Origin: Rossellomorea vietnamensis NBRC 101237
Lineage (GTDB): Bacteria > Bacillota > Bacilli > Bacillales > Bacillaceae_B
Direction: 5' to 3'
Assembly (NCBI RefSeq): GCF_001591825.1
Contig: NZ_BCVQ01000006.1
Location: forward strand, 1-64,000
Length of the DNA: 64,000 nt
Every line of letters starts with the position of its first letter. The stretch's first letter is position 1. This document shows, piece by piece, positions 41,245 through 52,300 of the stretch. The notes under the pieces were generated by a model. It saw only the letters and a program-made list of their open reading frames with translations, was not told where the DNA came from and ran no database searches. Made by a program: the position numbers and the translations under genes.

Positions 41245-41430
41245 ATGGATCGATTCATTCTTTTATTAGTAGCAGGTATTCTTTCCGGTTTCGCATTGTT
41301 AAGGGCACCACTTAACGGAACATTTTTAGAAAGCGTTTCACCGGTAACAGACATCATCGGTATTTTAGCTATTCTCGTATTCTCACTCTTCTTAATCTAT
41401 AAAGGGATTATGGCGATGCTCGGTAAGTAA
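41245..41430 (+). CDS. Small two-helix membrane protein (61 aa)
   Basis: A 61-residue, very hydrophobic protein with two predicted helices (about residues 3-20 and 37-57) joined by an outward loop ending in the VSPVTDI segment. AAAGGAGGCGATTAGA gives a strong ribosome site and a terminator follows, so it is a real gene. It lies 93 bases after the HTH/TPR regulator. I do not recognise a characterised family. It lacks the signal peptide and cleavable tail expected of RRNPP signalling propeptides. Confidence 0.7.
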   Translation: MDRFILLLVAGILSGFALLRAPLNGTFLESVSPVTDIIGILAILVFSLFLIYKGIMAMLGK

Positions 41431-41434
41431 ATGA

Positions 41435-41464
41435 AGAGACCCGGATTCATTCCGGGTCTCTTTT
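41435..41464. terminator. Intrinsic terminator overlapping the NAT gene end
   Basis: AGAGACCCGG and CCGGGTCTCT arms followed by TTTT end the small membrane protein transcript. The right half of the hairpin encodes the last residues and stop of the convergent N-acetyltransferase gene. Confidence 0.88.
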
Positions 41465-42253
41465 ATCTGTTTGAGAAAACCAAAGATTCAAAAGTTCCTG
41501 GTACGCCTCTGAATTTATTTCACGTTTCTTTACATTTCCTTCCTTCCATTGAGTAAAGGAAGTCTCCGTCAAGGTCACACTTCCGTCATCCGTTCGTTTT
41601 GTCAGTAACCGATGTTTATTAAAGGGTGAGGCGGGATGCTCTTCCACTGTGACTCGGACGTCGTCAAGGAAACACACATCCCTGATCGTTCGTTTTGAAT
41701 CAAATGCATACCCGATTCTCCAATCGCTGTCTTTATGCTTCAATTTCATTTCTAATCTATAATCCCCATAAGCTGTTTCACCTGCCCCTATCCTGAATTC
41801 CCCATTGGCCGAAGAAACCGTTTCCCCCGATAATGGTACGGGTTTCATCGGAATATTCCCTCCGAAGCCCCCATCCAGAATATAATACTGTTTTTCGTGA
41901 CACACCTTAACGGCAACATGTGTCCTTCCGATGCGCCCGAACGCTCCGGAAGCATGATCATAGACCGCTCCCTGTATTAAGGAAGCTTCGAAACCGTTTT
42001 CTATCAGGAATAAATAAAGGAGAGAATTTAGTTCATAACAAAGTCCTCCCTCATTCAAAATGAGCATTTTATTCACCAGATGATCTTTGGTCAGAATACG
42101 GGACCTTTCTTCAATAATGCATACATTTTCAAATGGAATATGAAGCGCCATTTTTTCTAATATGACATCCAGATCCTGAAAGGTGACGGGACCCAGACTT
42201 GAATACTGAATCCTCTTGCGGAATAGCTTGTCTAGACTGTTGATGGCAGGCAC
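41447..42253 (-). CDS. Arylamine N-acetyltransferase
   Basis: A 268-residue enzyme of the NAT family. The catalytic triad is visible: Cys in EGGLCYELN near residue 71, His in RTHVAVKV near residue 110 and Asp in ILDGGFGG near residue 126. Arg/Gly before the Cys is replaced by NEGG, within family variation. NATs transfer acetyl from acetyl-CoA to arylamines, hydrazines or related amines. The gene is on its own strand unit between a terminator and a 128-base gap from the demethylase operon; a role in amine metabolism with that operon is possible but not shown. Confidence 0.88.
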   Translation of the reverse strand: MPAINSLDKLFRKRIQYSSLGPVTFQDLDVILEKMALHIPFENVCIIEERSRILTKDHLVNKMLILNEGGLCYELNSLLYLFLIENGFEASLIQGAVYDHASGAFGRIGRTHVAVKVCHEKQYYILDGGFGGNIPMKPVPLSGETVSSANGEFRIGAGETAYGDYRLEMKLKHKDSDWRIGYAFDSKRTIRDVCFLDDVRVTVEEHPASPFNKHRLLTKRTDDGSVTLTETSFTQWKEGNVKKREINSEAYQELLNLWFSQTDKRDPE

Positions 42254-42381
42254 ACCCTTTCTTTGAGGCTAGTCTTTAAAGTTTACCTGCTTCTCATAGA
42301 CGTTTTCAAGGAAAGACATGATCGCCTGACATTAAATTTGGGATAAAGGGGCTAAATCTCCTTGATTTCGGTCAAAATGCA

Positions 42382-43335
42382 CTAAAGCTTAATCCGCAAT
42401 TTCTCGGCTTTCGCCCTGGATACACATGTTAATATCGAGTGATGTTCACTCCTCTCACTGTCACTCAAGAAAGAATCACCGTGATCGACTTCACCCTCCA
42501 ATACGTTCACCTCACAGGTTCCGCAACGACCGACCCGGCAGGAATATGGCGCATTGACTCCAGCCTTGAGAAGGGCTTCTAATAATGTCATATCCTTTGG
42601 CACTTTAATGGTCGGGCCGTTTTCTACTTCTACCAAAAAGTCCTGACGTTTCATTGTCTGCAGTGGAGCAAAACGTTCAAAGTGAATGCTTGATCGGGGA
42701 TATCCAATTTTCAGGGCACTTTCAGTAAATCCTTCGATAAAAGAAGTTGGACCGCAGAAATACACATGAGTCCCGATTCTAAGTTCCCAGAGGCTTTGAT
42801 CAGTCAATCTCCTTTCTCTTGAAAAATAAAAATGACTCTCATTGGGATAATCTTTCATTAAATACGTAAAAAACGGGCAGTCTTCCTCGGACTTTGCCGC
42901 ATAATGGAGTTCAAAGGAGCGTCCCTCCTTTTTAAGTTCTGCCATCATGGACAGGAAAGGCGTGATCCCGATTCCCGCTGCATAGAAAACATGGTGCTTC
43001 GCACGGAAGCTCAATGGGAAATGATTCTGTGGAGGACTGATGCGGAGGGTGTCTCCTGCTTTCATCTGCTCATGCCAATAACGGGACCCGCCTGTAGATT
43101 GTGCATTCAGCCGAATGGCGATGTGATAGGTATCCCTTTGACCGGGTGGGTTCGTAAGGGAATAGGATCGTGCAATCGTCTCTCCTCCTGTCTTAATATA
43201 CGTCGTGATGTGGGAACCGCCGCTAAACGGAGGGAGAAGTTCATTACCGGCATGAATTAGTGAAAAACGTTTGACATAAGGCGTTTCCTGATGGATCGAT
43301 TGGACAGTGACGGTTATGGTTTTAGCTTCATTCAC
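42382..43335 (-). CDS. PDR/VanB-type FMN and 2Fe-2S oxidoreductase (demethylase reductase)
   Basis: A 317-residue three-domain reductase. The flavin-binding domain has ARSYSLTNPPG near residue 55, the NAD(P)H domain has YAAGIGITPFLSM near residue 118 and FCGPTSFIEG near residue 193, and the C-terminal plant-type ferredoxin domain has CRVGRCGTCEV near residue 265 with its last Cys in ILTCVSRA near residue 302. It passes electrons from NAD(P)H to an oxygenase. Its start overlaps the stop of the DmmA-like gene, so it is the electron donor of the haem-dependent N-demethylase encoded upstream. Confidence 0.9.
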   Translation of the reverse strand: MNEAKTITVTVQSIHQETPYVKRFSLIHAGNELLPPFSGGSHITTYIKTGGETIARSYSLTNPPGQRDTYHIAIRLNAQSTGGSRYWHEQMKAGDTLRISPPQNHFPLSFRAKHHVFYAAGIGITPFLSMMAELKKEGRSFELHYAAKSEEDCPFFTYLMKDYPNESHFYFSRERRLTDQSLWELRIGTHVYFCGPTSFIEGFTESALKIGYPRSSIHFERFAPLQTMKRQDFLVEVENGPTIKVPKDMTLLEALLKAGVNAPYSCRVGRCGTCEVNVLEGEVDHGDSFLSDSERSEHHSILTCVSRAKAEKLRIKL

Positions 43336-43820
43336 TACTGATCACTCCCTGATTCTGTACATGGTGCATACCCGAGATAGGCTTCATGTAAAGGAGAATA
43401 ATGAGTGGAAACGGATAACGTCAAGTGACAATGAGGACAGGTCGTAATTTGACTGATCGGCTCACCATTCACTTCCATTTTCTGATGGCATTTAGAACAG
43501 AATACAAGGATGAACCTGACTCCGTGTCCGATATATTGCGTCTCTTCACCGGAAAAACCATGAGCCTCTGCCATTTTTTTAAAATAGGTGAGCTTTTTCC
43601 ATTCCATCGCTATGTATAGATAACTTCCCATTTTCTGATCTTCCAGCCAATGAGAAATATCCGTTGCTCCCTTTTCATCCAACAGCACCGATTCATTAGG
43701 ATAATCATCCTTTTTTACTCTTTGGATGGTAGGGGACAGTCGCTTCATCCCTTCTTCATCACCAAGAAATAAATATTTTCGTTTGCCCGGTACGAACAAA
43801 GGTTGCAGGAGCGTCTTCAC
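43335..43820 (-). CDS. Dimethylamine monooxygenase subunit DmmA-like protein
   Basis: A 161-residue protein ending in a zinc-ribbon-like region, CSKCHQKM near residue 108 and TTCPHCH near residue 126. The N-terminal half has a flavodoxin-like strand KRKYLFLGDEEG. This matches DmmA-family proteins that accompany haem-dependent oxidative N-demethylases. It overlaps the upstream catalytic-subunit gene by four bases and the downstream reductase gene by one base, so all three are translationally coupled. It may be a structural or electron-transfer subunit. Confidence 0.75.
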   Translation of the reverse strand: MKTLLQPLFVPGKRKYLFLGDEEGMKRLSPTIQRVKKDDYPNESVLLDEKGATDISHWLEDQKMGSYLYIAMEWKKLTYFKKMAEAHGFSGEETQYIGHGVRFILVFCSKCHQKMEVNGEPISQITTCPHCHLTLSVSTHYSPLHEAYLGYAPCTESGSDQ

Positions 43821-44755
43821 ATTCCCACCTTCTTTTCATTCAAGTACCCGACGACCTCTTCTTTAAATAAGGTGATCCCCTTATAGTCGGCTATATGGTC
43901 GGGAAGCTCCTCTAGAATATGATAAAATGCATTCGTCCATTCATGATTCTTCACAAATTCTTCAAGTGGTAGAAGATGGGTATGGATGGTAAAGAGCAGC
44001 CCATTACAACCTGGCAAACGGAACAGCTTTTGCACCTCTACACGAAAATGAACGTATTCCCCGACGTTTTCCTTCGAAACCTTTCTTCTTCCTTTTCCCC
44101 ACTCATCAAAGGTTTCCAGGGAAGTATCCAGACGATTTCCCGCCATTAGCGACCAGTTCCGCCTTACCCAGGGATCTCCCGCTTGCATCCTCATCAAGAA
44201 CGTCAGGATCCGCTGATCCAATCCCTCTTCCTTAAACCCCGGAATCGGTCCGTGTATCTCCTTGAAGCTCATTCCGATATTAAATGCAAGGGACCAGTTG
44301 GCCGGAAAACATAACTGTCCCGCATCCATATATAAATCCCCATCCCGCTGCATCATAAAAATCAGATCCTCCTGTACATGACGACCGATGAAATCGAGGG
44401 GCTCTGAAGATAGCGTTGCTTCATCCCCAAATATAAACGTTGTGTGCTCTTCTAAGATGTGATTGTGAAACGTCCATTCCCCTTCATTTCTTTCCAGGGA
44501 AAATTGCTGAGGATAATAGAATGTCAGATGTGTCATCACCATCTCGACTATTTCCCATTGAGCTTTCAAGGTATGCGGCCGGGACTGGAAACACCTCTCA
44601 GGATGTTCGGTAAGCAGGTTCCGTTTCAGCTTGACCTCACTTGAATACGAAGTGGTTACCTCCACACAACTTGGCTCTTCCAATGGAACCGAATTATTGG
44701 AATAACGATACACATCCCCCTTAAAGGGATAAGGGAACGAATCCACTCTCATCAT
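43817..44755 (-). CDS. Haem-dependent oxidative N-demethylase, DUF3445 family
   Basis: A 312-residue protein of the DUF3445 family, whose characterised members use haem to remove a methyl group oxidatively from secondary amines such as dimethylamine, giving formaldehyde. Typical segments are the start FPYPFKGD, the ERCFQSRPHTLKAQWE region near residue 55, FPANWSLAFNIGMSF near residue 170 and RNWSLMAGNRL near residue 205. The substrate here is inferred only. It is first of a three-gene operon with the DmmA-like and reductase genes. Such operons are best known in Proteobacteria. Confidence 0.82.
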   Translation of the reverse strand: MMRVDSFPYPFKGDVYRYSNNSVPLEEPSCVEVTTSYSSEVKLKRNLLTEHPERCFQSRPHTLKAQWEIVEMVMTHLTFYYPQQFSLERNEGEWTFHNHILEEHTTFIFGDEATLSSEPLDFIGRHVQEDLIFMMQRDGDLYMDAGQLCFPANWSLAFNIGMSFKEIHGPIPGFKEEGLDQRILTFLMRMQAGDPWVRRNWSLMAGNRLDTSLETFDEWGKGRRKVSKENVGEYVHFRVEVQKLFRLPGCNGLLFTIHTHLLPLEEFVKNHEWTNAFYHILEELPDHIADYKGITLFKEEVVGYLNEKKVGM

Positions 44756-44801
44756 ACAACCACCTTTTTTCAGAAAATTCCCACTTTCATCTTATCGTAT
44801 A

Positions 44802-44831
44802 GAGGGACGGACCTCAAGAGGTCCGTCCCTC
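44802..44831. repeat. GAGGGACGGACCT palindromic element, compact copy 4
   Basis: GAGGGACGGACCTC-AA-GAGGTCCGTCCCTC is a perfect palindrome with a two-base loop. Its last two bases are part of the sqhC stop codon (44830-44832). Confidence 0.9.
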
Positions 44832-46701
44832 ACCCGAATTTCTCTTTGTACCGGCTGAGTGTGATCAGCGGCCATATCCATTGGTAGCTGTGGTAGTGTA
44901 TATAGAAGTTTCCTGGAAGACCGATGCCTGTGGGATATGCTTGGGATGTCTCATTGTCTGCGCCGTTCGTTAATTCGAGAAGCGCCATGATACCCAGATC
45001 GATGGCAGGTGTCGGTTTGTCTTCGATACAGATGAGCGACTCCAGGGCCCATGCCGTTTGTGAAGGGGTACTGAAGGGAAGGGATACGAACGTCTTTTCC
45101 TGATCGCTGTAGCAGGACTCCCCCCACCCCCCGTCTTTTCGTTGAATGCTTTCCAGCCACGTTTTTGCTTTTTGTAAATGTATATCAGAAGAAGATACCC
45201 CCACGGCTTTCATTCCCGTGATGGCCGCCCATGTTCCATAGATGTAGCAGACGCCCCAGCGACCGTACCAGGACCCCTCCTCTTTTTGCATCAGTTTCAG
45301 CCACTCAACCCCTTTTTTTACATCTGGATGTTCCGCGGTCAACCCTGCCCGGCTGCCCAAAAATTCAAGCGCTCTTCCCGTTAAATCAGGAGTGGAAGGG
45401 TCTATGGCTGCCGCCTCTGCCCCGTCCATCGGAAAAGAAGTAAGGATCGATTTCGTCTTATTCATTTCAAAAGCCGGCCAGCCACCATCACGATTCTGCA
45501 TACCGAACACCCAGTCAATCCCACGGTCCCATGACTGTCTGATAAGGGGGTTACCTGCAGCTGAATACGTAAGGGCCCTGAGAGCAGCCGTTGTATCGTC
45601 CACATCAGGGTGAATGCTGTTGCTCTCTGAAAAGCCCCATCCCCCGGGTTTCACCCCGGTCTCCATCGCCCAGTCCCCATATTTAAAGTGCTGCTTCTTC
45701 AGAAGATAATCCACTGACTTTTGTATGACATCTTCATTTGCATCCACCCCCGCTTCCTGAAGGGCATGGCTGATTAAAGCTGTGTCCCACACGGCAGAAG
45801 GAGAGTTTTGGATATGGATGCCCTTCTTCGTTTCGCATGCCATGTCCTTCAACCCCTGTAATGCCTTTACGATGATAGGGTCATTCTTCTTATATCCCAG
45901 TGCCAACATGGCATAAATCATATAAAACGTCGCGCTGAAATAACTGAGATAGGTCCCGTCACGCTCCATCCGCTGCAACATATACTCAAGGGCAAACTGC
46001 CTTGCCTGCTGATGAAGTTGGGAAGGCAGGCCTGCGAGTGCCTGTATGCCTTCACTTATTTTCGAAAATAATCTCCATTCCCGTTCGCTGTACCTCTCTT
46101 CCTTTACAGCACGGGACAAATCCTGTATGTGTGGGATACTGCTTGTTTGGATCTTAAATTTTTGATCTTTCAACAGTATCATCGGAGCCAAATGCCCTCT
46201 TGCATAACTGCTCAAGTCCCAAAAATTCAGGGGAAATGTCTTCGGAAGCAACAGGAATTCAATGGGGATCGGCAGGAGATGCTTCCATTCATATTGACCA
46301 TGCACGGCCAGCATGAATTTCGTCATCGTATGAGCCTTGTGAAAACCGCCTTTTTTCTCTATGAACCGTTTGGCTTTCAGAAGTCTTTTATCCTCCTCGT
46401 TGACCATGCCACTGAATCTCAGAGCAAAGTATGCTTCAATGGTTGAAGACAGGTTCCCTTCCTTCTCATCTTCAAAGAGTTTCCACGTGCCCTCCCTTGA
46501 TTGGCGATTCCAAAGGCGGTCAACCAGCTGTCCAACCAGTTCATCCTCATCACCTGCGAGCGTTCTCAGAAGGATGATCATATACGCATCGGTCATCACG
46601 ACATTTTCAAAACAAAACGACCAGTGTCCATCTTCCCTCTGCATCCTCTGTAGATCGCTTATCATATTCCGGATCGTGCTCTCTATCTTCTTTTTCATCA
46701 T
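44830..46701 (-). CDS. sqhC: Squalene-hopene / sporulenol-type triterpene cyclase
   Basis: A 623-residue class II terpene cyclase, close to the 632 residues of B. subtilis SqhC. The catalytic acid motif PDVDDTTAAL (DxDDT) lies near residue 363, and several QW repeats are visible (QREDGHWSFCF near residue 20, QNRDGGWPAFE near residue 410, QRKDGGWGESC near residue 525). It protonates and cyclises a linear polyprene such as squalene or tetraprenyl-beta-curcumene to a pentacyclic or tetracyclic lipid. In Bacillus the products (sporulenes) are found in spores. No squalene or curcumene synthase gene adjoins. GGGAGGACGA precedes the ATG. Confidence 0.9.
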   Translation of the reverse strand: MMKKKIESTIRNMISDLQRMQREDGHWSFCFENVVMTDAYMIILLRTLAGDEDELVGQLVDRLWNRQSREGTWKLFEDEKEGNLSSTIEAYFALRFSGMVNEEDKRLLKAKRFIEKKGGFHKAHTMTKFMLAVHGQYEWKHLLPIPIEFLLLPKTFPLNFWDLSSYARGHLAPMILLKDQKFKIQTSSIPHIQDLSRAVKEERYSEREWRLFSKISEGIQALAGLPSQLHQQARQFALEYMLQRMERDGTYLSYFSATFYMIYAMLALGYKKNDPIIVKALQGLKDMACETKKGIHIQNSPSAVWDTALISHALQEAGVDANEDVIQKSVDYLLKKQHFKYGDWAMETGVKPGGWGFSESNSIHPDVDDTTAALRALTYSAAGNPLIRQSWDRGIDWVFGMQNRDGGWPAFEMNKTKSILTSFPMDGAEAAAIDPSTPDLTGRALEFLGSRAGLTAEHPDVKKGVEWLKLMQKEEGSWYGRWGVCYIYGTWAAITGMKAVGVSSSDIHLQKAKTWLESIQRKDGGWGESCYSDQEKTFVSLPFSTPSQTAWALESLICIEDKPTPAIDLGIMALLELTNGADNETSQAYPTGIGLPGNFYIHYHSYQWIWPLITLSRYKEKFG

Positions 46702-46773
46702 TCGTCCTCCCGGCTACCTTCTCTGTTGTTATGTATATGTGAAGGATGAGGGTACTAGTAGTGGGAAGCAAAG

Positions 46774-46810
46774 AAGAGCCTGCCGCCGGTTTCCCGGGAG
46801 GCAGGCTCTT
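46774..46810 (-). terminator. Hairpin terminator
   Basis: AAGAGCCTGCC and GGCAGGCTCTT arms span the end of the DUF2161 gene; the final bases overlap its stop codon. The T run after it is short, so strength is uncertain. Confidence 0.65.
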
Positions 46811-47525
46811 ACTGGTTTTCTTCTATTTTCTGTGAGTAATAGCTTACTAGTTCAGGATATCTCTGCATTTCCTCTCTACCGGTATCCGTGATTTGATACA
46901 CGCCCCTTTTCACCCTCTCGAACCACCGGTAATAATTCTTCTGGAGGATAGACGGTGTTTTATCACCAGTCCCCAGCTTTGTTAAATTCTTCGGGGACAT
47001 GGGACCGTGTTTTTCCAGGCAGCAGGCGATGTGAATGCAACTTTCCTTATAGGCGGTCATAATCTTCGTTTTATTGGTGCCCCCTACATTGTAATCCGCG
47101 CTCCGGCCTTCGATTTCCTTCACCAGGGCCGCCCGCTTCTTTTTACTATTTCTCATAACCGTCTTTCGGTCAAAGGCTTCCGGATGAATGACAAAATCAA
47201 GCTTTGGCGTCTTTGTCGTAAAGGAAACCGTGATCAGACCAAGTTCAAGACGCCTGACCAAATGACGTATATCATTCCACCGCTTCGACCTGGTGCGCTT
47301 CGGTTTCGGAATCGCAATGTACACAAAATCCGTCAGCCGCTGCCGCTTCGTTGCCTGAATAAGGAGCTCGACATTCAAGGAAAGCTTCAGCTCCACGATC
47401 ACAAGCTCCCCCTCTTTCATCGCCGTCAGATCACAGTCATTCACTTCACCGTTCACCTGATATCCCTGTTTATGAAAATGTTTCTGGATCGGCTGATATA
47501 GATCCGATTCTTTCAATTTCGTCAT
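46809..47525 (-). CDS. DUF2161 PD-(D/E)XK-type phosphodiesterase-like protein
   Basis: A 238-residue cytoplasmic protein of the DUF2161 family. The N-terminal half has the pattern of a PD-(D/E)XK nuclease fold: ESDLYQPIQKHF helix, then NDCDLTAM and LVIVELKLS (D...ExK) near residues 28-50. The C-terminal part resembles a winged helix (LEKHGPMSPKNLTKLG). The family is annotated as a putative phosphodiesterase with no proven role. It is a single-gene unit upstream of sqhC. Confidence 0.8.
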   Translation of the reverse strand: MTKLKESDLYQPIQKHFHKQGYQVNGEVNDCDLTAMKEGELVIVELKLSLNVELLIQATKRQRLTDFVYIAIPKPKRTRSKRWNDIRHLVRRLELGLITVSFTTKTPKLDFVIHPEAFDRKTVMRNSKKKRAALVKEIEGRSADYNVGGTNKTKIMTAYKESCIHIACCLEKHGPMSPKNLTKLGTGDKTPSILQKNYYRWFERVKRGVYQITDTGREEMQRYPELVSYYSQKIEENQ

Positions 47526-47686
47526 GGGTAAAAACCTTTCCGGGAAAAAATTCTATAAGTAAAGTATAGACTATTGGAGAGATTTTTGCAGTTTGGGAGA
47601 AAAAGACACTGCAACTTTGATGTTGGAGCTGGGTAGGGTAGATGGAAGAATAAGATGTAGGGTAAATTTCCATTAAACGGATGACA

Positions 47687-47757
47687 ACGCGATTTCTTTG
47701 CAAAACCACGCAATTATAGAAAAAATGACGCAATCACCCTCTAAAATGACTCAATTA
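47687..47757. repeat. ACGCAAT array with ~20.5-bp period
   Basis: Four copies of A-C-G/T-C-A/G-A-T-T/C start at 47687, 47708, 47728 and 47749, spaced 21, 20 and 21 bases. The intervening bases are AT-rich and not conserved, apart from AAAATG before two copies. It lies in the 340-base gap between DUF2161 and gltB. Confidence 0.6.
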
Positions 47758-47794
47758 TCCCCAAGCCCCCTGCCATCAGACTTCCAAATCATGA

Positions 47795-47860
47795 GAGGTC
47801 CGTCCCTCAAAACAACAAAAACCCCCATCAGGCATCAAGCCCGACGGAGGTCCGTCCCTC
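47795..47860. repeat. GAGGGACGGACCT element, copy 5 (two arms in direct orientation)
   Basis: GAGGTCCGTCCCTC occurs at 47795-47808 and again at 47847-47860 in the same orientation, 38 bases apart, with no left arm. The second copy ends five bases before the gltB stop codon. Confidence 0.85.
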
Positions 47861-47865
47861 AAAAA

Positions 47866-49356
<1,491 letters not shown>

Positions 49357-49370
49357 ATCCCCCTCCCTGA

Positions 49371-52300
49371 TTAATTCGCAGGCTCCAGTACTTTTTTCTC
49401 TTCTTTTGTACCTTCTTCAAATGCGGCCATTTCCGCATCGAATTTCTCTAATCCACTATTTTCAAGTTCACTGATCCGTTCTCTCATCTTGAGATAAGAT
49501 TTCGGAATCACGCGCACAAATTTGGACACGTATGATTCCCAGTTCGCCAAAATCTTCTTTCCATTATTGCTGCTTGTATAGTGAACGTATCGCTCGATCA
49601 TATCGTAGACGTCCTGCATCTCTTCCGGATCAAACAATGGTTGAACGAGGACAAGCTCCTGATTACATCTTGAACGGAAGGTTTCATCTTCATCCAGGAC
49701 ATAAGCGACCCCACCGGACATACCGGCAGCGAAGTTCCGTCCTGTCAGACCTAGGACGACGACTTTACCTCCAGTCATGTATTCACATCCGTGATCCCCG
49801 ACGCTTTCCACGACTACCTGGGCCCCACTGTTACGGACACAGAAACGCTCTCCTGCCACGCCGTAAATATACGCTTCTCCACCTGAGGCCCCGTAGAAAG
49901 AAACGTTTCCGATGATCGTGTTCCTTTCAGGGATGAATGTAGCGGTCGGATCCGGATGGACGATGATTTTCCCGCCTGATAATCCTTTTCCGACGAAATC
50001 ATTAGAGTCCCCGACAAGTCTCAAGGTCAATCCTTTAGGAATATATGCACCGAAGCTTTGCCCCGCAGAACCCTTGAACGTCAGACGGATCGTGTCTTCA
50101 GGTAATCCTTCTGCTCCATATCGCTTGGTGATTTCACTGCCGAGCATCGTCCCGGTAACCCGGTGAATGTTACGGATCGCCGTCGTCCATTCAACCGGTT
50201 CTCCTGTTTCAATCGCATTGCGGCAGCGTGGAATCAGTTCTTGGAAATCCAATGTCTTCTCAAGCTCATGATCCTGCTTACGGGTCGCATATCTGCCTAC
50301 TTTCTCTGGTACATCCGGTTGATAGAGAAGGGCTGACAGGTCGATTCCTTTGCCTTTCCAATGATCGATTGCTTCGTTCGCTTCGAGGATATCGGTTCTT
50401 CCGATCATTTCATTGATCGTCCTGAAACCAAGTTGAGCCATAAGCTCCCTTGTTTCCTGAGCAACGAAACGCATGAAGTTCGCCACATGTTCCGGGTCCC
50501 CAGTATACTTTTTACGAAGCTCAGGGTCTTGTGTCGCAATTCCGACAGGGCATGTATTCATATGACAGACGCGCATCATGACACAGCCAAGGACCACAAG
50601 TGGCGCAGTCGAAAATCCGTATTCCTCTGCTCCAAGAAGGGATGCGACGACCACATCCCGGCCCGTCATCATCTTGCCGTCCGTCTCAACGACAATCCGG
50701 TCACGCAGTCGATTTAACAGTAAGGTCTGATGGGCTTCGGCAAGACCGATTTCCCACGGCAGTCCCGTATGTTTCAGACTGGTTCTCGGTGCCGCACCAG
50801 TCCCTCCGTCATATCCACTGATCAACACAACGTCGGCCCTGCCTTTTGCCACACCTGCTGCAATCGTTCCGACACCTACGGCGGATACCAGCTTGACGCT
50901 GATCCTGGCCTGCGGGTTCGCATTTTTCAGGTTGTAAATCAATTCGGCCAGATCTTCTATCGAATAGATATCGTGATGAGGCGGTGGTGAAATCAACTCT
51001 ACCCCCGGTGTCGATCCCCTTACTTCAGCAACCCAAGGATAAACCTTTTTACCAGGGAGATGTCCCCCTTCACCAGGTTTGGCCCCTTGAGCGACCTTGA
51101 TTTGAATCTCATCGGCATTCACAAGGTAGTGACTCGTTACGCCGAAGCGGCCTGAGGCTACTTGCTTAATCGAACTGCGGCGCGAATCTCCATTCTCATC
51201 CGGGATGAAACGGCTAGGGTGTTCCCCGCCTTCTCCTGAATTGCTCCGTCCGCCGATTTTATTCATGGCGATCGCCAACGCTTCATGGGCTTCCTGACTA
51301 ATGGAACCGAATGACATGGCACCGGTCTTGAAGCGGCGGCAGATTTCTTCCACTGATTCCACCTCTTCAATCGGCACTGGCTTTGTTTCTTTAAAGGAAA
51401 GAAGGCCACGCAGGGATTGAAGATTCTGCTTTTCATCTGTCAGCATAGTGGAATATTTCTTAAATAATTCATAATTATTCGTCCTGCATGCATGTTGAAG
51501 AGTGTGAATCGTACTTGGATTGTACGCATGGTCCTCCCCATTTTTACGATATTGAAATTCGTCCCCGGATTCTAATGTACGCTGGTTATCTTTCCGGTCG
51601 TTGAATGCCTTTCTATGTCTTAAAAGAACTTCTTTTTCAATGATATCCATCCCGATTCCGCCGAGTCTTGATGCGGTACGGGTGAAATATTTATCGATGA
51701 CATCCTGATGAATGCCGACTGCTTCAAAGATTTGGGCTCCACGGTAACTTTGGATCGTTGAAATCCCCATTTTCGATAGAACCTTGATGACCCCATCGGT
51801 TCCCGCTTTTACAAAACGCTGTACCGCTTTTTCATAAGTGGTGTCTTGAAGCTCGCCTTTTTCAATCAAATCACGCAACGTTTCATAAGCCAGATACGGA
51901 TTGATGGCTTCTGCCCCATATCCAAGCAGGGTGGCAAAGTGATGCACTTCCCTTGGTTCCCCTGATTCCAGGAGGATACTCACGGTTGTGCGCGTCCCCT
52001 GACGGATTAAGTGATGATGCAGACCGGATACGGCAAGGAGTGACGGAATGGCCGCCTTCTCCCTCACCACCCCTCGGTCGGAAAGAATAAGGAGTGTCGC
52101 CCCGTCAGCAACGGCCTGGTCAGCTTTTTCGTAAAGAGCATCCAGGGTCCGTTCAAGCTGATCTTCTTCTTCGGTCACATCAAATAAAATCGATAACGTA
52201 ACTGCCTTAAATCCTTTTTCTTTCTGATGACGAAGCTTTTCAAGCTCTTCCCCTGTAATGATCGGTGTCTTTAAATGGATATGCCTGCAGCTCTCAGGAC

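Noticed and set aside
41164-41265. Short frame between the HTH/TPR regulator and the 61-residue protein as a signalling propeptide
   Set aside because: It has no ribosome site, no signal peptide, and runs into the ribosome site and start of the next gene.
41435-41464. Truncation of the N-acetyltransferase by the terminator hairpin
   Set aside because: The enzyme is full length with all three catalytic residues; the overlap only affects the last few residues.
47470-47733. 87-codon minus-strand open frame upstream of the DUF2161 gene
   Set aside because: It overlaps the DUF2161 start in another frame, covers the ACGCAAT array, has no ribosome site and its composition is not protein-like.
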